NCBI GenBank assembly: GCA_035540915.1
Contig: DATLFQ010000210.1
Location: forward strand, 1 to 6,316
Direction: 5' to 3'
Source of the DNA: DATLFQ01 sp035540915
GTDB lineage: Bacteria; Actinomycetota; Acidimicrobiia; Acidimicrobiales; GCA-2861595
Length of the DNA: 6,316 bases
Part shown: positions 1 to 5,509 of the stretch, piece by piece
Numbering within the stretch: the first letter of the stretch is position 1
How the letters are laid out: the number at the start of each line of letters is the position of its first letter
The notes under the pieces: model-generated
The model's input: only the letters and a program-made list of their open reading frames with translations
The model's database searches: none
Told to the model about the DNA's origin: nothing
Translations under genes and position numbers: made by a program

Positions 1-41
1 CCAAGCAGGAACTCGGGAAGGCCATCGCCGCCAAGCAGTAG
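1..41 (+). CDS. C-terminal end of an unidentified plus-strand gene (partial)
   Basis: The first 41 bases read in one frame as a short Lys/Ala/Gln-rich tail (KQELGKAIAAKQ) ending in TAG at 39-41. The composition looks like the end of an alpha-helical protein and the third positions are G/C-rich, as in the rest of the window. It would be the only gene here on the plus strand and would converge on the hydrolase remnant, whose stop is at 70, leaving 28 bp between them. Twelve codons are too few to identify a family or to exclude chance. Confidence 0.4.
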   Translation, partial: KQELGKAIAAKQ

Positions 42-69
42 ATGGGGCGCCGCGGGCGCGCCGGAGGGC

Positions 70-320
70 TCAGTGCGCGGCGAAGCCGGTGACCAGGTCG
101 GCCAGCCGGTCGGGCGCCGCCCAGTTCACCGTGTGGGCGGCGCCGGCCACGGGGACGGCGGTCACTCCCCGGCCGGCCAGCCGTTCGGCGACGGGGACCA
201 GGTAGCGGCCCGACACCAGACCGTGGACGAGCACGACCGGCGGCGCCCCGCCGGGGCGCCGCCGGCGCGATGGCGGATGAAGCGGCCGTCGACCCGGCTC
301 CACCGGGTGGCCAGCCGCTG
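70..320 (-). pseudogene. Alpha/beta hydrolase remnant: frame-broken and missing its middle
   Basis: This is the wreck of an alpha/beta-fold hydrolase. Two pieces in different frames are recognisable. The first, about 248-320, reads RLATRWSRVDGRFIRHRAGG, a typical N-terminal strand region. The second, about 70-255, gives APPVVLVHGLVSGRYLVP (strand plus oxyanion-hole HG loop) and runs straight into the usual C-terminal end, AGAAHTVNWAAPDRLADLV, which holds the catalytic-His region. Restoring one base in the C-run at 246-249 (G-run on the coding strand) joins the pieces smoothly. The roughly 180-200 residues that normally lie between the HG loop and the C-terminal His are absent, so there is no GxSxG nucleophile elbow and no catalytic acid. 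No convincing start codon or ribosome site is visible, and the 5' boundary is uncertain because the N-terminal frame runs into the end of the DUF3618 gene. The GTG at 301-303 opens a 77-codon frame, but its first 20 or so residues are arginine/proline-rich and unlike the family. The stop is TGA at 70-72. A sequencing error could explain the frame break but not the missing core. Confidence 0.7.
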
Positions 321-370
321 ACGGGGGGTGGGCGCCGGCGCGGCGGGGCGGCGCGACGCCGGTGCCTCGA

Positions 371-1171
371 TCAGGTCGAGGCCCCGACCGGAGGCCGCCG
401 GGTGCGCTGGCGGATTTCCGCGGCCGCCTCGGCGGCCAGATCCTCGGGGGCAGGCCGCCGGCGTGACGCCCGGACCCTGGTGGTGGCCCGGGCGGACCGG
501 CGCTTGACGTCCTCGGTGGCGGCGGTGGCCTCGCTCCGCACCTCCTGGCTGGCCTCGCCGGCCTCGGCCTTCACCCGTTCGGTGGTGGTCTGGGCCTGGC
601 TCTTCATCTGCTCGGCTGCGTGCGTGGCCCGCTCCTTGATCGCCTCGGCCCGGCTCTGGGCGGCGGGCTGCAACTCGTGGACGACGCTGCGCCCGGCCTC
701 CATGGCCTGACGCTTGACCGGCTCGATGCGCTCGCGGACCTGGCCGGCCAACTGGCGCTCCCGCTCGCTGGGCTTGAGCAGGGAGGCCACGGCCAGCCCC
801 CCACCGAAAGCCAACAGCCCGGCCACCAGCGGTGCGTTCGTGCTGGCGTCGCTCGAGCTGTCCGGCGTGGCCGCGCTTCGGGCCGAGCGGGCGCGAGCAG
901 TCGCCGCCGAGGCGGGCCGGCGGGACGGCGGCGCGCCGTTGCTGGCGCCGTCCCCGCTGCCGAGCGCGGTCTTGGCCTTGGCCATGCCGAGGCGCACGAA
1001 GCGGGCCGGGTTGGCGCGCTCCCGGGCCTCGTCGAGCTTGTCGGCGACATCGGCCTTGGCGCGGCCAACCACCTTCTTGGGGGCCACGCGGTCACCCAGC
1101 GCCTCCAGCGTCTCGCCCAGGTCCCCGCGCGTGCGCTCGATGTCCCTGCGGATCTCAGTGGTGGTGGGCAC
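371..1171 (-). CDS. DUF3618 domain membrane protein with hendecad C-terminal helix
   Basis: A 266-residue protein whose N-terminus (residues about 5-30, IRRDIERTRGDLGETLEALG then DRVAPKK) is a typical DUF3618 domain, an actinobacterial family of unknown function. A low-complexity Ser/Ala/Arg linker (about 70-112) leads to one membrane segment at about 113-132 (APLVAGLLAFGGGLAVASLL). Residues about 152-239 then form a long charged helix that parses into eight consecutive 11-residue units, most with an aliphatic residue at the fifth position (units beginning VVHEL, RAEAI, AAEQM, TTERV, ASQEV, ATEDV). The tail is Arg-rich. The start is GTG at 1169-1171, supported by AGGGAG six bases upstream inside the end of the holin gene, only 2 bp after that gene's stop. 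It is the last intact gene of a three-gene unit. The family's role is unknown; an association with envelope or membrane organisation is inference. The gene call is secure. Confidence 0.92.
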   Translation of the reverse strand: MPTTTEIRRDIERTRGDLGETLEALGDRVAPKKVVGRAKADVADKLDEARERANPARFVRLGMAKAKTALGSGDGASNGAPPSRRPASAATARARSARSAATPDSSSDASTNAPLVAGLLAFGGGLAVASLLKPSERERQLAGQVRERIEPVKRQAMEAGRSVVHELQPAAQSRAEAIKERATHAAEQMKSQAQTTTERVKAEAGEASQEVRSEATAATEDVKRRSARATTRVRASRRRPAPEDLAAEAAAEIRQRTRRPPVGAST

Positions 1172-1173
1172 GT

Positions 1174-1650
1174 CTAGCTCCCTTGCTCGGTTCGGGTCGC
1201 CCAGGGGCGGGCGTAGCCCGGCTGGCCGTCGCTGTTCACGCCGCGAGCCAGCGAGGACTTGGCCACCTGGATGTCTTCCTTGATGGTCTGAATGGTCTGC
1301 TCGGGGACCGGCTTGAAGTCGCTGAGGTTGCGCTTGCCCTTGGCCAGCGCCAGCCCGGCCACGACGAGGTACACGATCCCGACGAGGGCGAACGCGAGCG
1401 CATCGGGCAGCACGGCGGCCAGCCCGAGGGCGGCCGCGATGGTCAGCACCTGCAGCGCGAGGAAGCCCAGCACGCCGGTGGCGGTGAACATGGCGCCGGC
1501 CTTGGTCGCCGTGCCGAGCTGCTCCTTCACCTCGGCCTTGGCCAGGTCGACCTCACGGCGAACCAGGTCGCCGAACTCGCTCGTCATCTCCGAGAACAGC
1601 TCGGGGACCGAACGATCGTCACCGGGTCGGGGGTTCAGGACGCGCGCCAT
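1174..1650 (-). CDS. Phage holin family (Holin-X, holin superfamily III) membrane protein
   Basis: A 158-residue protein with the layout of the actinobacterial Holin-X family: an amphipathic N-terminal helix (about 15-50, VPELFSEMTSEFGDLVRREV and on), two adjacent hydrophobic segments (about 53-80 and 84-104) with a short turn containing LPDALA, and a charged tail with the typical PEQTIQTIKEDIQVAK stretch (about 116-131). Despite the family name, chromosomal members like this sit far from lysis genes, and no lysin or other phage gene is seen here, so a lytic role should not be assumed. The start is ATG at 1648-1650, whose A is also the last base of the preceding gene's TGA (TGATG). There is no strong ribosome site of its own, so translation is probably coupled to the upstream gene. 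The same frame stays open to 2391, but that extension is Arg/Gly/Pro-rich antisense-like sequence overlapping the upstream gene and is not coding. The stop is TAG at 1174-1176. Confidence 0.92.
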   Translation of the reverse strand: MARVLNPRPGDDRSVPELFSEMTSEFGDLVRREVDLAKAEVKEQLGTATKAGAMFTATGVLGFLALQVLTIAAALGLAAVLPDALAFALVGIVYLVVAGLALAKGKRNLSDFKPVPEQTIQTIKEDIQVAKSSLARGVNSDGQPGYARPWATRTEQGS

Positions 1651-2384
1651 CACTGGGCCCGTGCCATCTGGCGGTAGCGGGAAGACCGGGGCGCGGCGGG
1701 CGCCGGCGAGAGGTCGGCCGCCTCGGGCTCCTCCGCCGTCTCCTCCTTGCCGGCCCGCAGGATGCGGCCGACGCCGAAGCCCGCCACCGCAGCGCCCATG
1801 ACGAACGCCGCCGGCCGCCGGCGGGCGAACGCCTTCGCCTCTTCGACCATGCCGTCGACGCCCAAGGTGTCCATCTTCTCGGCCCAGGCGTCGAGCCGTT
1901 CGGCGATATCTTCGACGTAGTGGCCGACCCTGCCGGCCTGCTGGGGCCGGCCCTCCGCCAGCGCAGCCGCCTCGCTGCTCATGCGGCGCAGGCCCTGGGT
2001 GACGCGGTCGGCCTGTGACGAGAACTGCGACTGCACCTCGCGCCGCGCGTCCTCGACCAGCTGCCGGCCCTGGGCCCGCACCTCCTGGGTCACCTGCGAA
2101 GCCTGCTCGCGCGCCGTCCCGGCGAGCTGGCCGGCGTCTTGGCGGGCGACACTGGCGACGCGCTGGCTGCGCTCGACCGCGGTCGAAGCGACCTGCTGGC
2201 TGCGCTGCTTGGCGGTGGAGGCGACCTGCTGGCTCTCCTCGGCGGCCGTGCTGGCTGCGGTGGCGGCGGCCCGGGTCCTCGAGCGGGTCGTGCTCGGCCG
2301 GGGTGGCGAGCCACCGCCGGCGCTCGGCACCCGGCGCCGGGAAGAGGGGGAGCTCCGGGGGCGTGTCGACTGGTCCGGGGTCAT
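1650..2384 (-). CDS. Hendecad-repeat membrane-associated protein (YtxH/DUF883-like layout)
   Basis: A 244-residue protein without a confident family name. Residues 1-38 are a basic, Ser/Pro/Arg-rich disordered head. From about residue 40 to 127 the sequence falls into 11-residue units: AATAASTAAEE, SQQVASTAKQR, SQQVASTAVER, SQRVASVARQD, AGQLAGTAREQ, ASQVTQEVRAQ, GRQLVEDARRE, VQSQFSSQADR. This is a hendecad pattern giving an amphipathic or coiled-coil helix. Another helical region (about 128-188, including VEDIAERLDAWAEKMDTLG) leads to a conserved-looking hydrophobic end, RRRPAAFVMGAAVAGFGVGR (188-207). That resembles the C-terminal membrane anchor of YtxH/ElaB/DUF883-type proteins. The final ~35 residues are acidic, then basic. 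The start is ATG at 2382-2384 with AGGAGG six bases before it. It is the first gene of the three-gene unit, with its stop overlapping the holin start by one base. Some actinobacterial homologues carry names such as nutrient deprivation-induced protein; whether that applies here is unproven. Confidence 0.88.
   Translation of the reverse strand: MTPDQSTRPRSSPSSRRRVPSAGGGSPPRPSTTRSRTRAAATAASTAAEESQQVASTAKQRSQQVASTAVERSQRVASVARQDAGQLAGTAREQASQVTQEVRAQGRQLVEDARREVQSQFSSQADRVTQGLRRMSSEAAALAEGRPQQAGRVGHYVEDIAERLDAWAEKMDTLGVDGMVEEAKAFARRRPAAFVMGAAVAGFGVGRILRAGKEETAEEPEAADLSPAPAAPRSSRYRQMARAQ
2136..2234 (-). repeat. Three 33-bp tandem repeats encoding 11-residue hendecad units
   Basis: Three consecutive 33-bp units (2202-2234, 2169-2201, 2136-2168) encode SQQVASTAKQR, SQQVASTAVER and SQRVASVARQD. 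By eye, units one and two match at 26 of 33 bases, and their first 14 coding bases are identical. Flanking units keep the 11-residue period at the protein level but have lost DNA identity. This suggests that the helix grew by in-frame duplication. Confidence 0.85.
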
Positions 2385-2388
2385 CCGG

Positions 2389-2396
2389 CACCTCCT
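2389..2396 (-). promoter_or_regulatory. Full-length Shine-Dalgarno for the hendecad/holin/DUF3618 unit
   Basis: On the minus strand AGGAGGTG lies just before the ATG at 2384, with six bases between AGGAGG and the start. It is the most complete ribosome site in the window. It fixes the start of the first gene and rules out the GTG at 2391 that opens the holin frame farther upstream, since that GTG begins within this site. Confidence 0.8.
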
Positions 2397-2434
2397 GGGG
2401 AATCGCGGCTGGGCGGGTTGGCGCTTGCGAGCGT

Positions 2435-2452
2435 GCCGGCCGGCGAGCCGGC
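2435..2452 (-). terminator. GC-rich hairpin after the protease gene (possible terminator, weak)
   Basis: GCCGGC at 2435-2440 pairs with GCCGGC at 2447-2452 around a six-base loop, about 75 bp past the protease stop and 50 bp before the next start. There is no run of T on either strand, so it is not a standard intrinsic terminator. In DNA this GC-rich such a hairpin can arise by chance, and it could equally lie in the next gene's leader. Confidence 0.22.
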
Positions 2453-2468
2453 GGCGCCCGCTACCTAC

Positions 2469-2497
2469 CCAGGCCTGGAGCCGAAATCACCAGGTGA
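2469..2497. promoter_or_regulatory. Pair of short palindromes upstream of the three-gene unit
   Basis: The 143-bp gap between the protease and the hendecad gene holds two perfect short palindromes: CCAGGCCTGG at 2469-2478 and TCACCAGGTGA (5+1+5) at 2487-2497, with centres about 18-19 bp apart. They lie 85-115 bp upstream of the ATG, where an operator or activator site could sit. A weak -10-like TAGGTA lies just downstream of them on the minus strand (about 2462-2467), but no convincing -35 was found. The regulatory role is inference from position and symmetry only. Confidence 0.3.
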
Positions 2498-2527
2498 CCC
2501 AGGACGAGCCGGGGAAGCGGAGGCGGC

Positions 2528-3643
2528 CTACCCGGCTCGGCCCCCGAGCGGGAGCAGGTTCAGCAGCCCCCCGAGCACGTCGAGCAAGCTGCCCAGCCCC
2601 CCGAGGCCCGGGCGCCCGCCGGGTGCCGGCGGGCCGAGCGGCGTGGCGACGCCGGTGACCGCCTTGCCCACGTCGAGCCGGCCCCGGCAGGTGAGGCTGC
2701 CCACGCCGCACGACACGGCCGCGTTGGCCGAGCTGAGGACGCGGTCGACCGCGGCCTGCGGCGACAGCCCCTGGCCCAGGAGCAGCGCCACCGCCCCGGC
2801 CACGTGCGGCGCCGCCATCGACGTGCCGGCGAGCGCCTTGTAGGCGTTGGGCTCGTCCTCGTCCCAGAACGTCGACAGGACCTTCTCGGCGTCGGTACCG
2901 CCGCCGGCCCCGCCGGGCGCCACGATGCTCCAACGGGCGGTGCCGAGCGGGCTGGAGTAGGAGGTGACCCGGTCGAAGCGGTCGGTGGCGCCGACGACGA
3001 TGGCCGGCAGCGTGCCGTAGTTCGAGCTTCCCAGGCCGAGCAGGTTGGTGTTGCCGGCGGCCAGGACCGGCACGGCGCCGCGCGACCAGGCGTATTCTAT
3101 CCCCTCCCGCAGGGAGGTCCCCAGCAGGCTGGTGAGCAGGAAGTTGTCGCCCAGGCTGAGGTTGACGACGCGGGCGCCGTTGTCGACCGCCCACTTGATG
3201 CCGGCGGTCACGTCGCCGTCGTTGCCCGAGCCGTCGGCCGCCAGGACCTTGGCCACCACCAGGTGGGCGTCCGGAGCGACGCCGGCCACGCCCCGGCCGT
3301 TGTCCTTGGTGGCGGCGGCGATGCCGGCCACGTGGGTCCCATGGCCGTTGTCGTCCTGGGCCGACCCGCTGCACTGCGTCGGGTCACCGGCGGCACCGAC
3401 GCAGCTGACGGAGGCGACGACCTTACCGGCCAGGTCCTCGTGGTTCAGGTCGATGCCGGTGTCCACCACCCCGATGCGCACCCCGCTGCCCGTCGCGGTC
3501 GGCCAGGCCGCCGGCGCGCCCACGGTGACCAGGTTCCACTGCTCGGAGAAGCGGGGGTCGTTGGAGGCGAGGGCGGGTGCGGGGAGCAGGGCCAGAGATG
3601 CCGCGAGGGCGGTGGCGAGGACTCCGGCGACGAGACGGCGCAT
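2528..3643 (-). CDS. Secreted subtilisin-like serine protease (S8 family)
   Basis: A 371-residue secreted subtilase that cleaves peptide bonds outside the cell. A classic signal peptide (basic MRR, hydrophobic core, ALA|SND cleavage site after about residue 26) leads directly to the mature start NDPRFSEQWNL. The catalytic residues are all present: Asp61 in VVDTGID, His101 in DNGHGTHVAG, oxyanion Asn198 in AAGN and Ser275 in GTSMAAPHVAGA. Two cysteine pairs (Cys81/Cys91 and Cys312/Cys319) could form disulfides. No I9-type propeptide lies between the signal peptide and the catalytic domain, as in some thermitase-like subtilases. After the domain (about residue 330) comes a Pro/Gly linker and a Gly/Leu-rich tail (GLGGLGSLLDVLGGLLNLLP) of unknown role; no LPXTG motif is seen. 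The ATG at 3641-3643 is chosen because AGGAG lies six bases upstream and the signal peptide begins there. The frame stays open far upstream, but that sequence is not protein-like. Confidence 0.95.
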   Translation of the reverse strand: MRRLVAGVLATALAASLALLPAPALASNDPRFSEQWNLVTVGAPAAWPTATGSGVRIGVVDTGIDLNHEDLAGKVVASVSCVGAAGDPTQCSGSAQDDNGHGTHVAGIAAATKDNGRGVAGVAPDAHLVVAKVLAADGSGNDGDVTAGIKWAVDNGARVVNLSLGDNFLLTSLLGTSLREGIEYAWSRGAVPVLAAGNTNLLGLGSSNYGTLPAIVVGATDRFDRVTSYSSPLGTARWSIVAPGGAGGGTDAEKVLSTFWDEDEPNAYKALAGTSMAAPHVAGAVALLLGQGLSPQAAVDRVLSSANAAVSCGVGSLTCRGRLDVGKAVTGVATPLGPPAPGGRPGLGGLGSLLDVLGGLLNLLPLGGRAG

Positions 3644-3649
3644 GAAGGG

Positions 3650-3654
3650 CTCCT
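3650..3654 (-). promoter_or_regulatory. Ribosome binding site that sets the protease start
   Basis: AGGAG on the minus strand, six bases before the ATG at 3643. It matters because the same reading frame is open up to 5485; this site plus the signal peptide places the start at 3643. Confidence 0.75.
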
Positions 3655-3673
3655 GAGCGTTCGGGTCGGCCAC

Positions 3674-3685
3674 CCCACCGGTGGG
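3674..3685. promoter_or_regulatory. 12-bp perfect palindrome in the protease leader (possible operator)
   Basis: CCCACCGGTGGG is a perfect 12-bp palindrome ending 31 bp before the protease ATG, in the 191-bp gap that separates the protease from the zinc-ribbon gene. On the minus strand a possible -10 (TACCCT, 3704-3709) lies 18 bp upstream of it. The best -35-like TTTACG (3722-3727) is only 12 bp from that -10, so the promoter is doubtful. The gap's only AT-richer patch is here (about 3695-3732), which fits a promoter region. The palindrome could be a repressor site or a small hairpin in the leader. Confidence 0.35.
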
Positions 3686-3834
3686 CCGTCCCCGTCGAAA
3701 TCGAGGGTAGCGAGGCAAACGCGTAAAGGGATCGCGCCCGGGCGGATTGCCCCGGTGGGGGCGGAGCCCTGTTGGCGCCGGTAGATTCGTCGCCGGGCGC
3801 AGGAAGGCGCCGGTACAGCCCCCGCCGACCGAGG

Positions 3835-5457
3835 TCACCCCGGCGGGTTGGGTGGGGCGCGGCGCACCAGCGGCGGGGCCGGCGTGCCGCATTCGGGGCA
3901 GAAGGCGGCGCGGGGTGCGAGTGCAGCGCCGCAGGACGCGCACGCTCCCCGCCGTCGCAGCGTCCGCCGCGAAACGACGCCGGCCGCCGACTCGTCGGTG
4001 ATCTCCACGGTCTCGGGCGCCGCCTCGACCGGTGGCACCGGGAGAGGGGGCGGCAGCGGCGGTGGCACCACGGGTGGCGGCCCGACCGCCGTGGTCGTGG
4101 TGGCGCCTGCACCCGGGTCGGCGGGGGGGAGGGTCCAGCGCACGCCCCGCTGCCGGGACCACACCAGGGCGGCGGCCGTCGCACCGAGGGCGGCCCACAC
4201 CAGCCCGAGCCCGAAGGCGCCCCGCGGCGAGGGTTCCACCACCGGGTCGACGGACAAGCGTGCGATGCGACCGAGGAGCGAGAGGATCCAGGCCGTCAGC
4301 ACGAAGCCGGCGGCCACCCCGGTCGCCACCTGCAGCACCTGCTGCTCCGGGACCTGGGAACCGGCGGTGGGCCGTTCGCGCTCGAGCCGGCGGTAGGTCA
4401 CGTAGCCCACGACCGCCGGGGCCACCAGCAGGAGCAGGAAGAGCGGGGCCGGCGCGTTCTCGTCGCCGGGGATCTCGTAGCTGCCCCAGTGCAGGAGGCT
4501 GGTGTGGCTGCCCATGCGGGCCACGGCGCCGCCCATCGCCACCACGGCACCGGCCACGCCCTCGTTCAACCCGTCCAGCGGGGTGCGGAGCACCTGGGTG
4601 AAGCGGGCGCGGCCGTCGTCCGCCACGATCACGTCGGCCAGCAGGGCCAGGACGCCCCTCCCGGCCGCGAAGGCGACGAACGCCGCCGCCCCCCAGGCTG
4701 CGCTGCGGGCCCACAGGTTCCCCGTGATTCGCCGAACCCGGTCCTCTTCCGGGCGGATGCCCGTGCGCCACAGGAACGCCAGCCCGGCCGGGACGATGAT
4801 CAGGAACGGGTAGATGGCGGCCGCCCCGGCGGAGACCTCGGCCACGAAGCCGTCCGAGCCGGCGTCGCCCTCGTCGCCGATGCTGAGGAGGCCGGCCATG
4901 ACGGCCGCCACGACGCAGACGACCAGCGCGATCTTGACGACCAGGGCCACCACGGCGGACGGCTCTCGGCGGACGCGCGGGAGTGCGAACCGCAGGGCCG
5001 CCCAGGTGGCGGCGACCGGGACGGCCAGGAGCAGCAGCGGCAGGTAGCGGGCGCCCAGTCGCACGACGGGCTCGCCATCGGCCTGCGCGAACGTCTCGAC
5101 GCCGAACATGACGAAGGGCAGGTAGGCGCCGGTCACCAGGCCGGGCAGGATGGCGCCGCCATTGCCGGTCTCGGCCACGGCCAGCAGGGCGCCGTAGACC
5201 AGGCCGACCGCCAGGCATGCGCCGAGCAGCAGGCCGGCGGCCACCACCGCCACCAGCCAGTCGCTGGTCAACCAGGCGGGCGCCGCTTCGGCCGCAGTCG
5301 GGGCCGCCGACCGCGTGGGCGGAGCCGGCGGCGCGGGCGGAGCCGGCGGCGCGGGTGGCGTGTCGGCCCCCGGCGACCCGGCCACCGGCTGGCCGCATCC
5401 GGGACAGAACCGGGCCCCGGCGGGAAGCGCCGCGCCGCACTGACTGCAGTAGGTCAT
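3835..5457 (-). CDS. Polytopic membrane protein with zinc ribbons at both ends
   Basis: A 540-residue membrane protein of unknown function. The N-terminus is a zinc ribbon with Cys4, Cys7, Cys18 and Cys21 (CSQCGAALPAGARFCPGCG). The C-terminus repeats the design with Cys506, Cys509, Cys520 and Cys523 (CASCGAALAPRAAFCPECG). Both have CX2C-X10-CX2C spacing, expected to bind one Zn each. A Pro/Ala linker (33-47) follows the first ribbon, and a Thr- and Pro-rich linker (about 447-480) precedes the second. Between them lie eight or nine hydrophobic segments, near 67-93, 104-120, 138-158, 167-191, 205-230, 253-275, 335-355, 376-397 and 415-434. An even number would put both ribbons in the cytoplasm; the 104-120 segment is the doubtful one. 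The start is ATG at 5455-5457 with GAGGAGG six bases upstream. The gene follows thiC by 52 bp, so the two may share a transcript. Streptophobe-type actinobacterial membrane proteins are a possible relative, but I cannot confirm this. Confidence 0.9.
   Translation of the reverse strand: MTYCSQCGAALPAGARFCPGCGQPVAGSPGADTPPAPPAPPAPPAPPTRSAAPTAAEAAPAWLTSDWLVAVVAAGLLLGACLAVGLVYGALLAVAETGNGGAILPGLVTGAYLPFVMFGVETFAQADGEPVVRLGARYLPLLLLAVPVAATWAALRFALPRVRREPSAVVALVVKIALVVCVVAAVMAGLLSIGDEGDAGSDGFVAEVSAGAAAIYPFLIIVPAGLAFLWRTGIRPEEDRVRRITGNLWARSAAWGAAAFVAFAAGRGVLALLADVIVADDGRARFTQVLRTPLDGLNEGVAGAVVAMGGAVARMGSHTSLLHWGSYEIPGDENAPAPLFLLLLVAPAVVGYVTYRRLERERPTAGSQVPEQQVLQVATGVAAGFVLTAWILSLLGRIARLSVDPVVEPSPRGAFGLGLVWAALGATAAALVWSRQRGVRWTLPPADPGAGATTTTAVGPPPVVPPPLPPPLPVPPVEAAPETVEITDESAAGVVSRRTLRRRGACASCGAALAPRAAFCPECGTPAPPLVRRAPPNPPG
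5317..5352 (-). repeat. Two perfect 18-bp tandem repeats in the Pro/Ala linker
   Basis: GGGCGGAGCCGGCGGCGC (plus-strand reading) occurs twice without mismatch at 5317-5334 and 5335-5352. It encodes the PPAPPAPPAPP linker after the first zinc ribbon. The unit is a multiple of three, so copy-number change would alter linker length without breaking the frame. Confidence 0.85.
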
Positions 5458-5463
5458 CGCTGG

Positions 5464-5470
5464 CCTCCTC
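5464..5470 (-). promoter_or_regulatory. Ribosome binding site of the zinc-ribbon membrane protein
   Basis: GAGGAGG on the minus strand, six bases before the ATG at 5457. It fixes the start so that the first zinc-ribbon cysteine is residue 4. Confidence 0.75.
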
Positions 5471-5509
5471 GGTCGAGGCCGACACTAGGGGACCGCTGCG
5501 GCGCCGCCG

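Noticed and set aside
46..62. Hairpin GGCGC/GCGCC between the converging gene ends at 41 and 70
   Set aside because: Only five pairs, with no T-run on either strand; expected by chance at this GC content.
1174..1650. Holin as evidence of a prophage
   Set aside because: No integrase, lysin, portal, capsid or attachment repeat is present, and Holin-X proteins are ordinary chromosomal genes in actinobacteria.
1651..2391. N-terminal extension of the holin frame, giving a 405-residue protein
   Set aside because: It overlaps the hendecad gene, reads as Arg/Gly/Pro filler, and its GTG start begins within the Shine-Dalgarno of the real upstream gene.
2139..2843. Plus-strand open frame spanning the gap between the protease and the hendecad gene
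   Set aside because: It crosses two well-supported minus-strand genes and their gap, with no recognisable domain and biased Arg/Gly/Pro composition.
3749..3762. Small hairpin GCCCC/GGGGC after the zinc-ribbon gene
   Set aside because: Five pairs, a four-base loop and no following T-run; too weak to call a terminator.
3644..5485. Upstream extension of the protease frame, which would give a 985-residue protein
   Set aside because: The extension overlaps the zinc-ribbon gene in another frame and is low-complexity Arg/Gly/Pro. The ATG at 3643 has a ribosome site and a signal peptide.
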